Below are positions 23,420-35,753 of a stretch of DNA of 64,000 bases, one piece after another. Position 1 is the stretch's first letter. Each line of letters begins with the position of its first letter. The stretch is from Cycas panzhihuaensis (lineage: Eukaryota; Cycadophyta). The notes beneath the pieces are model-generated. The model saw nothing but the letters and a program-made list of their open reading frames with translations, was not told the DNA's origin and made no database searches. Both the position numbers and the translations under genes were made by a program. The DNA is taken from contig CM041465.1 of NCBI GenBank assembly GCA_023213395.1, forward strand, positions 221,657,741 through 221,721,740, given 5' to 3'.

Positions 23420-26400
23420 ATCGAAGGGACTAGATGACTGTGACAACCCCATGGCCAAAGTACAAAAAAATACACAAAAAATAATCTAAATCATGCCAAG
23501 ACAAGCTCCTAGGCTAGCTCTCATATACCCTTTACCCCTCAACCAGTCTCATAGATTCCTCCAGGATATCCTCCCTCCATACAATATATCTCTTATTCCT
23601 CACTCCTCAATTAACTAGATTATATGCCACTTTATTACCTTCCTTGTAGATATGTTGAAGTTGGATGCTCTCTAAACCCTTTAGGGCTTCTTGAGCATCC
23701 TTTACAATAGCCTAAATTCTCTAATTTAGAGAGGTTGTACCATTTAGAAGTTTTATCACATTCAAAGAGTCACCCTCAATCACCACCTTGTTGAGGCCTC
23801 CTTCTAGTGCTAATTCCACAGCTTTTAATATAGCTACCATCTCTACATTGTGATTTGTCTACTAGTTATAGTATTTTGTAAAGGCCCAGATAACATTGCC
23901 TCTGGCGTCTTTGTAGATACCTCCACCTCTAGCCTCCCCAAGGTTTCCTTTCGAAGCACCATCAAAATTTATTTTTACCCAATGCTCCTTTGGAGGTACC
24001 TAGGAGTAGATCCTTCTCTTCTCCTCCTGGATTATTAGCCTTAACCCCTACTTACCTAGGATCATCCCTTTTATCACTGAAATTCGATTCTCCTATATGA
24101 GTTTTATATTCTCGCTAATCCTTATATAAATATCATTAAAAATTACATATACATCCATCTATCTATCCTGAAAAATACTCTTATTTCTTTCTTTTCATAA
24201 ATTCCATGACAACACTAGGAAGGCAATTCTCCAAACACTTTTGAGAGCTTTACTCCTATAAGGACTCTATCAAGAGATCCACTAGTCCACTATATTTCTT
24301 GATTGTACCCAATGGACTTCAAAGAGATCTAACAACAACCTCTATACCTCCCTAGAGAAAGAGCACCAAAGGATGATGTGGTCCATAGATTCCTCCTCCT
24401 TGCAATAGAGAACACACCTATTTGTTAATTGAAATCCTCTCTTCATTAGCTTGTCCACTATTAGAATTTTGTTCTTTAAATAAATCCACCAAAAAATAAC
24501 TATTTTTAAAATTAGGTCTAGTTTCCATACTCCCTCCAGTAGCTTATTTCTCTGATCCCCTCTCACTAAACATAAAAACTAGTATCCATGCTTCACTGAA
24601 TACTCCCTTGATTGGGTAGAGAGCCAAACCACTGAATCTATAGCTTTTGTTTTATGTAATACTTATCAAGCTCCCTTCTAAGTTTCTCAATCCTCTCTTA
24701 GGAGTTAAGCTCCTCTTGAAGTTCCTCAAAACTCCTCCATCTTCTTCCTCTCCCTCCTCCCATCCAATAATCCTTCATGCGAACCCCATACAACCTCTCA
24801 TAAGGGTCCTTAAGGGGAGCAAGATCAGACCTACTCTTCAAGCACTTTTCACTACACCAGGCATCCTCCAAAAAATTAATAGTGTTCCAATCACCTAGAT
24901 TCCATCTCAGCCCATCTTTCAACATGCTTCTAGACTTGAGAATACTCCTCCAGGTCATTGATCTAGTGGAAGGGACTATATTCTCATTTAATAGAGTGCT
25001 ACCCTAAAGATACTTTTAGGACAGGATCATTTCCCATGGGCCTTCACCATCTCTGATCATCTGCCATCTGAGCTTTTCCATTAGCACAGTATTAAAAAGT
25101 GGCATTCTTTTAAGGTTTAAATCTCCAACGCATCTTAAAATACACACTTTGTTCCAACTTACCAGGTGGATTCTATCCTTCTCCTCAAGCACAGCCAGAG
25201 GAATCTTTTCTAGATGGATTCCAGCATCACTGAGACACTACTCGGTAATTTAAAAATAGACATCTAGTAGACAAGAACCCTTTGTAAGGAAGTAGCGACC
25301 AGTTGAAGCTTTCCAACTTAGCTAAGAAGAGCCCCTTTCTAACCTACTAACTTCCTCTGAATCTGATTGATAATGGTATTCCACATATCCTTAGTCATCT
25401 TCCCTATAAATAGGGACATCCTAAGGTAAATGGTTGGTAGCTTCTTGCTCTCCATCTCTAAAATTCTACTGATCCTTCTTTGGGTAGTAACTACGGTATT
25501 TATAAAATAAACACTACTTTTGTTCAAATTAACCAAATATTTTACAGCCAATTCAAAGCTTCTCAATCATTGTTTAAACCTGAGAGCCTTTTTTATGGCT
25601 GCTTTCCCCATAAATATGTTATCGTCTATAAATTGATGGTGCACAATATTATCCATTTCAGATGTAGGTCTTAGGCCTTTGACAAGCCTCTATATTCTGG
25701 CTGCTTCCGTGGCCCTGCCCGGTAGTTCATCTAGAATTATAAAAGGTAAGGGGATAGGGGGTCTCCCTATCTTATCCCTCTATAACCTGAGAAAAATCTA
25801 GACAATGTACCACTAATAATAATGAAGTATTAGGGATTGGAGATGCAGGGCTTCACCCACTCTCTCCACCTTACTTCAAACCCAAATACATCCAAGCACT
25901 CCAAGAGACAGTTCCAAGAGACTCTATCGTAGGCCTTTGATAGATCGATCTTTATTAGCATACTAGGCTCCTTTCTTTCCTTGGCTGAGTGAATAGTTTC
26001 GTGGACCACAATCATCCCATCTTTGATCTATTTGCCTTATATAAAGCCATCCTGATTCTAAGAAATAAATCAAGGAATGATCTTTTTTAATCTATTAGCC
26101 ATCACCTTTGCTAAGATCTTATACTTTACATTATAGAGGCTGATAGGACAAAACTCCTCCATCCTTTTATCCCCTTCCCTTTTTGGGATTAGGACCAGAA
26201 ATGTGGCTTGCCATTCTTGAAGGATCTTCTAATTTGTATGAAACTCTTAGAAAGCCTCCATCAGGTCCTCCTTGATTATATCCCAGAACTCCTGAAAGAA
26301 GCCTAGTGGGAAACTATCTGGACTAGGAGCTCCATCTCCCTTCATGCCAAAAACTACTTTCTTTACTTCTTCCTGAGTAAAGGGTGATGTCAGCATAACA

Positions 26401-27707
26401 TTTTGACTCTCATTAACCAATCTGGGAATAGACCTTAGGAAGTCCTTTCTGGAATCCTTATCCTTGCCCTGTGGTTCGGTAAACAAATCGCTAAAGTAAG
26501 TGTTAGCTATGTCCTTTAGGTATTCTAGGTAATTCACTTCTGAGCCATCTTCCCTTTGAAGTTTACTAATCCAATTACTTGCTCTATGCTTTACTATGGT
26601 CATATGGAAAAATTTACTATTTCTATCTCCCTCTTCAAGCCATATGGCCCTCAATTTTTGCCTCCAATGTATTTCTTCTTTAATTAAGAACTCCTCTAGA
26701 TTCTCAACTAGCTCTCTTTCTTCTTTATCCAGAGCTTAAGTCCTGCCTTCTTCCTAGATCCTGCTTTCAACAACCTTCAAATCCTTAATAGTTTATTCCT
26801 TGATAGTATGGATATTCTGGAACACTTCCTTGTTCCAACTCTTTACTTGCCTCTTTACCCAATCTGGCTTCTTCAAAAATCTATATATGGCATGCCCCTA
26901 GACTAGAGCTTTCCACCATTCCTCCACCTTCTTTCTAAAATTTGGATATCTTATCCACATCAATTCGAATCTAAAGGGAGATCCCTTATCTTTTTCTGAA
27001 TCTGAGAAAATGAACTAAAGAGGAGAGTGGTCAAATCTAACTTTTAGTAATGCCTCTAGAGTAAAGTTATTAAAGCACCTAGCACACTCAAAATTTACCA
27101 TAGCTCTATTGAGCTTTATCTGGATAAGTTGGTTCCCCAACCTCTTGTTTGACCAAGTGAAATATGCTCCTCTAAGTATAACATCCACTAGCCCCACTTT
27201 TTACATGAAGCATCCAAGCTCATGTATATTGTTCGACCACCCCTCTTGGCCCCCTCTCTTCTTCCCTAGGCATAAGGTTGTATTGAAGTCGCCATCCACC
27301 AACCAAGGTACTCCACATTCACCATGGGCTTTGAAGATTCTGTCCTATATCTTCCTTCTATCCTCAGGGATATTTAAGGCATAAACATTTATAGCCACCT
27401 ATTTCAGGTTGTTTCTCCTACATGTGAACCACATAGAGATATAGGATTCCTCCTCCTTGAATGTTTCCTCTATCCATTCATCTAGATTCCACATCATCAT
27501 TAGTCCTCTAGCCCCTTGCTTATTGTTTACTCCTTTTCATTCTGGTTTCTTCTAGATTCTATTCTTAGCTCTTAAACTATCATCCATGTTTAACTTGGTT
27601 TCCTGTAAAAAAATTAAATCTGGTAGTTCTCTTAGCCTCATATATCTTAAGATCCTCTTTTTAGAGGGTGCATTCAACCCCTTAACATTCCACGAGATCA
27701 AGTTCAT
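23420..27707 (-). pseudogene. LINE-B ORF2: endonuclease, RT, zf-RVT and RNase H remnant
   Basis: The start at 27707 gives MNLISWNVKGLNAPSK, the conserved endonuclease start. Then FLQETKLNMDDSL, FTWSNKRLGNQLIQIKLNRA (27015-27197) and a DHSPL motif near 27020. The RT palm begins at 26247-26654 (GAPSPDSFPLGFFQEFWD), followed by LIKIDLSKAYDRVSW near 25930 and FIDDNIF near 25615; GKMTKDMWN is near 25390. zf-RVT at 24342-24566: RCVLYCKEEESMDHIILWC. RNase H near 23850-23990 with FDGASKGN. Stops are fewer than in LINE-A and at two compared sites LINE-B keeps Gln where LINE-A has TAG. No stop is seen between RNase H end and the poly(A) in one frame. Confidence 0.92.
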
Positions 27708-28944
27708 CTCTTTTTCCTTTGCTTCTAGATCCTTGTTGCCTCATCTCTAGGTGGGTCACATCCTTAGCTTTAAATCTTAATTTGGGCCCTTCCAAGAATC
27801 CATCATTCAGGGTTTTCTGGTTACCCTGATCTACCTGGGCTATCGCTTCCCTCTCTCTCAGTATCTTCAAGGGGGGCTACCCACCCCTTCTCAGACCCAA
27901 TATCCATGACCTTCCTCCTACCCACTTCTTTCTGATCCTCCTGAGGAGGGATCTCCTTGCTCTCTCCTTCTAGTTTAAGATTCCCTGGCTTCCCATCCAC
28001 TTCTGTCACTTCTGTCAATCTTAGAACCTGAGGCTCCACCTCTCCCTCCTGAGAGAGAGTATCCTTCTCATTGGTGATAAATCCAAACCCTTCATCCCTA
28101 TGCTCCCTAAGAGGGCTCTTAAGTCCCCCTATCTCTTAGGGTTCCATGATCTTCTGAGAGTTGTCCTCTAGTAAATTGTTCTCTTCCTTTTTTTCCTCCT
28201 CCTCTTTCCTATCCCCAGGGCATTTCTGTAGTAGATGGCCCAACCTTTTGTAAGTCAAACATCTAAAATTATCCATCTCATAAATCAGTGGCTGTGCCCT
28301 ACTCCAGTCCTCCATGTCAATCCACACCTCATTTAGGAGGGGTTTATCGATCCTAGCCAGGGCACAAAATCTAGCATTAATTAGCTTGCTTTTGTTTCTA
28401 GTGGCATAATCAACCACTAAGAGGGGACCAATGGCTTTTTCCACCCTCTTCAAGATCTCCATATTCCATAGATGTAGTGGGAGTCCAGGGAGCTAGATCC
28501 ATATTGGTCTTGCTTAACCATAAGTGTTGAAGGATCAAAATCATTGTGCCATTTTTCTAGCATTAGGGTTTTTCTCCCTAACATCTAGGGTGCGTTTAGG
28601 AGAATATTGGCCATATCTTCTTACACATCGAACTTAAATAAAATGCACCCCTTTTGCATCATTATAACTTCCACGGGGCCTATAGTCCTCCATTTGTTCC
28701 TAGTCCAACTCCTTATGACTTCCAATCCTAGTCCAGGTCTATAGAATCTACTAACCAGATAATTCTCCTAGTATTTCTTCGTTTTCTCCACCAGTTTCTT
28801 AGGGATTTGTAAACTAACTTTGTTATCCTAGATTATAGGGGTTAAGTCATAGTCTTCCTCTTTACCTAATCTTAAAACCTCAGAATAGGATCTCCCCAGG
28901 GGGTAATTATGAGACTAGTTCTGGTTTCTTTATTCCTTCTCCAT
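27690..28944 (-). pseudogene. LINE-B ORF1: DUF4283-like RNA-binding protein remnant
   Basis: Start Met at 28944 (MEKE, then a stop). A segment near 28560-28740 reads VIMMQKGCILFKFDV and MLGRKTLMLEKWHNDFDPS, matching LINE-A ORF1. An open stretch at 28136-28462 holds KAIGPLLVVDYATRNKSKLINARF, ARIDKPLLNEVWIDMEDWS and a knuckle at 28219-28260, CLTYKRLGHLLQKC, again with Tyr for the second Cys. The tail (27821-28039) is rich in Glu, Pro and Lys and probably disordered. It would bind LINE RNA. Confidence 0.8.
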
Positions 28945-29603
28945 TATATAGATGATTCCAGACCAAAAATAAAACAAAAATAATCACTAAGAATAACTCA
29001 CAACTTTATGTCTACATGACCTTTTATCCTACCTCTGCTATCCTTCTAATGCTGCATTACTTGCCAACAAATCTATCCACCCATTTCTGAGTCCTCTACT
29101 TTATACATCTCCTCTTTGATGCCTTTTAGTCCATCTAATCTTTGCAAAGATGTCCCAACAATCCTTCGTCAAATTTGCTTGTAGACGTGAATGAGGAAAC
29201 AATTCATCTGGGCTTTCATCTTCTAGTTCTCCATGGTTGTCCTATCTTCCAGTCCTCTGTCCTGTCTGGGTCATCATATGCAAATGAGACAACTGTCATC
29301 TAAAAATTTGGGGCCATGAAATAACCCCCATCTCTTATCTCTCTACCATGACATGCTCAATCCTTCCTGGTCTATTCAGTCTCCATCTCCAAATGCATAT
29401 GACGACACCACCATCCTGTCTTTGATCTGCAAGTAGGTCATCTTCCCACGTGAGGACATTAGTCGCCTACCTCCATATCTTCACAACCCAACTAGGGGAT
29501 GCCCCCCATCTACACTAGTACTATGATTTGCCCATTGCCTTCGAACCCTAGCTACCTCAAAAGAAAAACCAGAGCACTGTTCGTTTTTAGAGCAAACTAA
29601 TTC

Positions 29604-29617
29604 ACTGACATTTTGAT
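29604..29617. repeat. Target site duplication of LINE-B, right copy
   Basis: Pairs with 23322-23335; on the minus strand both copies encode QN(V/I)S of the copia-B Gag. Confidence 0.75.
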
Positions 29618-30540
29618 TATTATTGGAATTAAAATTATTCCTTTTTTATAATGTTAGTTTAGATAAATTTTGATTTTTGGGTGGTCCTATATTCTTAGAA
29701 TTTTGATTATAATTATTTGATATAGAACTTCTATGAGGTTTCTAAAACTTGGGATGATTATTATGATTATTTTGATAATTATTTTGATTTTTTGATTTGT
29801 TTTATATCTTGGACTTAGAAAACAAAGCCTAGGAAGGATCTTGTATCATTCCAGTCTGTATTAGCATATTTTGGAATTTAATTAGTTGGTTTATAAATTG
29901 ATTAAATATGATTGGTAGATGACCACACTATTGCCTAACAGCGTTATATTGATTAAAATATTTAGGAAGCTTATTAATAGCTAGATGGACGAGTGTATCA
30001 TCATCTTTTGCATAAGTAGTAGTTATAATTTTGTCATATATTTTTGTTAAAGATTTTATGCAGTTTCCTAAGCCTATGTTTATGAGTTAAAGGTTTGCTA
30101 AGAAGTCTTCAAATCTAAAAAAATCTTTATACTTAAGATCATATATCTTTTATTTAAGAATGACAAGTTGTTGTATATCTAACGTATCATATTTCTCTTT
30201 AAGCTTGGGCTAGACTATGGTAAGATCATCTGTATTAGAGAACTACCTACTTATGTCCAGCGAGAGAGGTTTAAGATGGTGCCTAGGGCTCTATCACAAT
30301 TTATCAAGTATACCACATAGGCATCTAATATTTTATTTGTAGGTTTCATAAACTCTCATGTTACATATTGCCAAAACTTTTATTGCTTGAGCTAGTTTGA
30401 TATTCTAACTACCCAATCAACATAATTTTAACTAGTTAACATTGGAATTAGAATGGAGGAGGTCATCCCTAGCATGAGTTCCATTTTGGAAAAAGAAATC
30501 TAAATGAGATCCTCTTTTGACGATTTAAGGAAAACAATAA
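29618..30540 (-). pseudogene. copia-B gag, 5' part
   Basis: Assigned by position between the 5' leader and the knuckle-encoding part at 23201-23335. The stretch just before the insertion is Asn/Ile-rich (NFNSNNNQNVS), typical of the linker before a Gag zinc knuckle. The remainder reads in several frames with many stops, so the start codon is uncertain. Confidence 0.65.
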
Positions 30541-32043
30541 GGTATAAATGAAAACCAAAATTTTAAATTAAAATAATAAGTCACAAAAACAATCACAATA
30601 TTATTTTAATAATTACAAAAAAATAATATTGATTCAATACAAATAAAGTTGTATAAATGATTGGGAATAAATTATTAAATTTTGTTGAATAATAAGAAGA
30701 AGGGCCACTTTAACATATTAAAAATAGATTGTAAATGATTTAAAATTATAATTTTAACCATACATGTGAAAAATGAGATCAAATTTGTAATCATTGACAA
30801 AATTATAATATTATTTACAATAAATAGCATTGAAAATAATGGTTAAATTATTTATTAATAAATTGAATGAATTGTGAAAAAGTATATAAGAAAATGATGT
30901 GATTAATGAATTAAATTAATAAATCATTGATAGTGTATTGAATTAAAGCAATAATATTAAAAAATTATAAAGAAATTTAATGGTTTTAGGTTATATACCT
31001 AAACTTACCTGGTTATGATACATTTTGTTGACTTTGTACAAATGTTTCCCTATCAAAATGATATCAAAATTGCTCAATTGACTAGTCAAAACATTGGTGT
31101 TTGAGTCAAGATTCTAACGCAACTTTCAAAACTAGATGTTGACTTTGGATGATGAAGTTATAAAGAAAAATATACAGGTACCCTATTTGAAATGAGGGGG
31201 GGAGGGGCCCTAAAAAAGGGGTTAAGCCCTTTTTAGGATAAGAACAAGATTACATGGGTGGGTTTATATGATCGAGAGTTGAGTCAAAGGGGATATGGAC
31301 CCGAAATACAAATAAATCAAATTTGAAGGTTTTTACACTTGCAAAAATATTAATCAAAATTTAATAACTCTTTTGCATCTAGTTAAATGTAAAAACATGA
31401 ACTATATAAAATAAATCAATTATTTTATTATATGTAATATGTATTTAGGGTTTTAAACTTTTTTATTTTTTCCCAAACGAATTATAAATAGTGGCATTCA
31501 ATTTTTTGCATGATCTAAATCAAAGTTTTTACATTTTTCTTTGTTGACTGATCTATATTAATCTGATTTAGCTACATGATGATAGAATTATGATAGAAAC
31601 AAAGGGTTATATCTTAAAGTATTTCACAATTCTTATGTGGAGTACACAGATTAAGTGAAGTAGGTTGAGAGTTATCTTATTTTTTTAATCATTATCTCAT
31701 CTTCATCATACTACGCATCTATGGTGGTTGCAAGAGAAGCAACTATGTAAAGGGAGTAAATGGCATCTACGTGAGAACTTATGCTCTATGTGTCACTTAC
31801 AGATTTCTTCTCAACTACTAGAAATAAATAATAATGTCCTTTATTGATGATGTATATTTTATGTATGGAGCTTGGTTTATCTCCAAAAGGAAAACAAAAA
31901 CTTCATTTTTATTCTTAAAGAATATAGTGTGGAATCACGTTTAAAACAAAGTTGTAACTATGTGATGGTTTCATCTCCTTCTTGGCTAGTTTGTGGCATG
32001 CAGAACCACTACCCATTCATTCATGATCCAACTTCTAAATCCC
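30541..32043 (-). other. Leader region of copia-B
   Basis: About 1.5 kb of AT-rich sequence between gag and the PBS with no domain recognised on either strand. A G-rich patch at about 31194-31236 is the only notable composition change. The plus-strand open frame at 31872-32078 crosses the PBS and LTR edge and is not a gene. Confidence 0.5.
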
Positions 32044-32055
32044 ATTCCAATACCA
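32044..32055 (-). promoter_or_regulatory. Primer-binding site of copia-B
   Basis: Minus strand TGGTATTGGAAT, directly adjacent to the LTR end ACA. Its first six bases match the initiator-Met tRNA site. Confidence 0.75.
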
Positions 32056-32472
32056 TGTTGGAGAGAGGGTTAGAGTAGAGTAATTATTACATATTAATCA
32101 ACATATCATCAATCATAAATAACACTAGATATGGAAAGTGGAAAACCCCTATAGGGGATTAAAAAACCACCTCATATATAGTATAATTTTATTATAATAA
32201 TGATTAGAATACATTAGAGATGGTCAAGGATCTCATCCTCTCTCTCAGGTTTTGTAAACCTTCTACCTACATAGATATAACTGACCGGCCTCCTAGACCT
32301 CTAAGCCAAACATGCTTAAAAGATTCTCGAATAGTTATTTGGGAGAAGTTGACTAAAATAGATAGTTATCCATTTCACTAAACTTTTAGTAATAACATAT
32401 TGAATTTAATAAATAGATACATTATACAATAGTTAAGTGTAAAAGGTAACATTAAGGCAAATATTCTTAACA
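32056..32472 (-). repeat. 5' LTR of copia-B
   Basis: 417 bases, TGTT...AACA on the plus strand, homologous along its whole length with 19536-19952. It would hold the promoter for transcription toward lower coordinates. Confidence 0.95.
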
Positions 32473-33614
32473 AAGATAAATCCTTATATGGTCTCTTTAG
32501 AGAAGACCACTTAGCCATCCATGACTTTACAACACATTCTTAAAGAATGAACATATGGTCAACCCATTTATTCTTTATTACCCCTATAATTATCAAGGTT
32601 ACTTATAACCCAACTTTTTTTGGATAAGTCAAAGTAGGTAAAGTTCACTTATATGACCACACCCCTAGTAAGAACTTGTCTTAGTACATTTTGGAGTTCT
32701 ATGTTAGTAGAGGGTCTTAGCCTAGTAATTTCTTAGTAAAAGTAGTGAGATAGAATTTTTGACTATGTAAACACCTAGGGCATAACTATGGATCCTTAGG
32801 CATGATGACAATTAAGAATGTGAAAACATTTCGATGACAATGTCTTAATTTAAAACCTAGTATAACAAAAGTTGCAGCCTAAAAGTTAAGTGAACAATGT
32901 GAGTGGACAAAGGTAGGAGGCACAACTAAAGATCTATCAAAGCCTAAACTTGTCATGTATATTTGTGAAACTAAAATTAATTTTTTTTATCGTTCTTATT
33001 TTTCCTTTATAATTTTCAGCAATAGTAATACACGTCAAGTCCCTACAAGAGTTAAATTAAAAATGCTTACTAAAATCCTAATGCAACTACATGTAAGTGC
33101 AACTATATAAAGAAGATTTATACTGTTCATTATTTAGTTTTCTAAATTAAAATTTAAGAATTGAAATCAAACTATATAATTAAAATCCTACCTTATAGTT
33201 TAGCAAAAATTAATGTGTGAATGAATTTAGTATTTTCCTTGAATTATATGATCATTATTACCTATCAAAATCCTTTTTATTTATTTATATAAAGGATGAG
33301 GATGGATTATCTGTGCCTAGTATAAAGGTGACCAGGTGTATTAGATATGTCAAGATATTTTCTTTAAGGTATCTAAAATATAACTTTTAAAATAATGCCA
33401 ACAATAAGTAAATATTAAGCTTAAATTAATATTTTAAATGAATAACTAAGTGTGTTTATTAATTTATAGTTTTATTTGGATAATAGCTTAAACATATGGT
33501 ATTTTGATATTTAGATATGGGTAAAATGACTTGATTTTTTAGTGTTAAAGGCAAGGTTCATGCTTTGAAATAAATTAATTATATTTATTAAAAACATGTC
33601 CTCGAAGGATAGTT
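32473..33614. other. Sequence between copia-B and copia-C, presumed gypsy-G LTR continuation or older DNA
   Basis: Begins with the AAGAT duplication (32473-32477). If the PBS at 19315 is real, the gypsy-G 5' LTR continues here, but its outer end could not be located. No coding similarity seen. Confidence 0.35.
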
Positions 33615-33619
33615 CAAAC

Positions 33620-34172
33620 TGTTAGAAATAATATTTAATCTTCTAATAGTAATATCAATGGGATCTAGTGTTAAATGGTCTAATGTTATGAGACTAATAT
33701 TAGTACCAAAAAATGGTGAATATATTAGTATTTCTTAGAATAATATTTAATCTATAAGTAGTCTAGTTGATTTGTTGACAATATAAGAATGATCAGTGTT
33801 GACATGATAGGTGTCACCTTAATATAAAGTTGTGTAGTGTAAATAACTTATGTCAATAAGCCTTCATCGATGAGTATACTTAACTTAATTATCTACAAAT
33901 CAACCTAGACATCATAGGCATATGATATATCTAATAGTGATAAGTATCAATCAATTATAAATTCTTTGATAGAATATTACTAAGTCAAAATATATATTAA
34001 GGTGTACCATATATATATTATAGAATGATGGAGAGGTCATTCTAAATTAATAAAATTCAAGTTATGGGTAGACTAATTCTACCTAATAATTTCTTTCTTG
34101 TCTTTTTTATGCATACATATGTTATTGTTGCTTATTTATTTTGGTTTCATATTCGATCCTTAAATTTTCATA
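33620..34172 (+). repeat. 5' LTR of copia-C
   Basis: Starts TGTTAGAA and ends CATA directly before the PBS; the 3' copy ends CACA, so the last base pair was probably CA. Homologous along its length to 58512-59063, with differences that look mostly like transitions. CAAAC precedes it. Confidence 0.93.
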
Positions 34173-34184
34173 TGGTATTAGAGC
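34173..34184 (+). promoter_or_regulatory. Primer-binding site of copia-C
   Basis: TGGTATTAGAGC, eleven of twelve bases of the initiator-Met tRNA site, directly after the LTR. Confidence 0.9.
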
Positions 34185-34358
34185 AGGTTAGCTCATTGAG
34201 AAAAGTTAATGTTACTAGTTTTCTAGTTGAGAATTTGATGTTTATTTGGGAATATTATTTGTGAGGGTGAAGATTTTATATTTGGATCATTGGACAATAG
34301 TTGATGGAATAGTCAATAGAGACTAGACACATCTAATTTTGTTTGATTTTTTTTGTTT

Positions 34359-34900
34359 GTCCAACCACTGTCAATTATTTCTTGTCCAACCTCTGCTGAC
34401 TATTCTATCAACTATTCCATGTCAAACATCCATGACTATTTCATTAACATCCATGACTATTTCATCCAACCTCCATCAATTACTCTGTTCACTATTTTGT
34501 GTCTAATTTCTATCATGGTTGACAAAGTTAGACAAATATTAGTCAATAATAATTGATAGAATAGTCGATGGACATTGGACACTATTAGAGAGATCTGTCG
34601 GCAATAATCGATAGGATAGTCAATGAAGTTGGATAATTGATAAGATAGTCAATGAAGTTGGATAATTGATAGGATAGTCAATGAAGTTGGATAATCAATA
34701 GGAAAGTTGACAAAGTTACATAGCTGATGAAGATTATTAGTGAAGTTTGGCAGGTGATGAAATTGTTGATGGAGTTGGTCATAGCTATAGACAATCGACG
34801 AAGTGGTCATTGCCTCAATCAACGAGGTTGTTGCTACCTCAATTGATGAAGTTTATCACTATTGTAGATATTAGTCAACAAAGATATCACTCGATAAAAG
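34359..34900. repeat. Inverted minisatellite-like leader of copia-C
   Basis: Variants of a motif GATAGTCAATGAAGTTGG fill about 34540-34900 on the plus strand. Copies in the opposite orientation fill about 34359-34500, for example CCAACCTCTGCTGACTATTC at 34386, nearly the reverse complement of the plus copies. Three exact-length 29-base units lie at 34615-34643, 34644-34672 and 34673-34701. The transcript could fold back on itself. The open frames here only reflect the repeats. Confidence 0.8.
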
Positions 34901-35467
34901 GACAATGGTTGAGGAGCAATGTCCAGGCCATAAGAAATAATTATAAAGTCATGGGAATGCTACTTGATGTTACTTTTCATCATTTTAAAAGTTTATAAAA
35001 ATTAGCAACAAATTCCTTAGAGACTAAAGGGTTGGTGCATAATAAAAATAGCTAAGTGAACTATCATCTAAGACAATTATAATTCCACCCTTGTCTAGTT
35101 GTTTACCTTTTATCAAAGGAGAGTGTTGAAGGAGATTATATATCACCCATCTTAAGGTGAGTCATAATTATTATAGAAGTAGTATGGTGGAATCATTCAT
35201 CTGATTTTGCCCTTGATTTAAAAGTAGTGGCATGGTTTTGGAATACGGGATTCTTTCATTTATGTGTAGCTTTTATTTTAAATTTTCTAACATAATATAA
35301 GGCCTATATTATTTGTGTATAAGAAAAGGATTTCCTACCTAATCTAGTGTTTGACCCATCATGATCTATTCCAGTTCGTTCATGGTGGAGACATGTTTTT
35401 GAGGAGGAAGCGTTAACTAATTCTATAAAGTTACTAATTCTAAAAGCATAGGCATATGGTGATGCAC

Positions 35468-35472
35468 TCTAG
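35468..35472. repeat. Target site duplication of copia-D, left copy
   Basis: TCTAG, identical to 56128-56132. Confidence 0.7.
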
Positions 35473-35739
35473 TAAAAGAGGTTAATGTCATAATATCATT
35501 AGTGAATAACTAAAGTGGCTATAGGAAGAGATTTATTGAAAGTAACTTATGCAAATTCACTTGAAGGGAAAACCACCATGCACACCCCTAATTATAAATG
35601 ATGAAATTATATGGAGTGGGACAATTATTCTCATCTCCATCTTTGCTCTCCATTCTTGCTCTCTTCATTATTCATTCTTCTTTTCCAATATGTGAGTATG
35701 AGTGATTTGAACACTAGATCCATATCACCTCTTCCTTCA
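35473..35739 (+). repeat. 5' LTR of copia-D
   Basis: 267 bases. Shares GTGGGACAATTATTCTCATC-type blocks with 55990-56060 and AATATCATAAG/ATTAGTGAATAAC-type blocks with 42992-43060. The start (TAAAAG) has lost the canonical TG. It ends TTCA just before the PBS. Confidence 0.85.
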
Positions 35740-35741
35740 TG

Positions 35742-35753
35742 TGGTATAAGAGT
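35742..35753 (+). promoter_or_regulatory. Primer-binding site of copia-D
   Basis: TGGTATAAGAGT, initiator-Met tRNA type, two bases after the LTR end. Confidence 0.8.

Larger units (their letters stand above)
23336..29603 (-). mobile_element. LINE-B: L1-type non-LTR retrotransposon, full-length but degenerate
   Basis: A 6.27-kb minus-strand LINE, its poly(A) seen as a T run at 23336-23346, with ORF1, ORF2 and a 5' UTR of about 660 bases. It is inserted in the copia-B gag just before the zinc knuckle and has a 14-base target duplication. Protein remnants are close to LINE-A along the whole length, so both belong to one family. Confidence 0.92.
19536..32472 (-). mobile_element. copia-B: complete Ty1/copia element, degenerate, split by LINE-B
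   Basis: Two LTRs of 417 bases each, a PBS beside the 5' LTR, a PPT beside the 3' LTR and a perfect AAGAT target duplication define it exactly. Removing LINE-B leaves about 6.7 kb. Gag, protease, integrase, RT and RNase H follow the copia order. It interrupts the gypsy-G 5' LTR region. Confidence 0.95.

Noticed and set aside
31194-31236. G-rich patch in the copia-B leader, considered as PPT or quadruplex
   Set aside because: It lies inside the leader of a minus-strand element with a proven PPT elsewhere; the G runs are too irregular for a confident quadruplex call.
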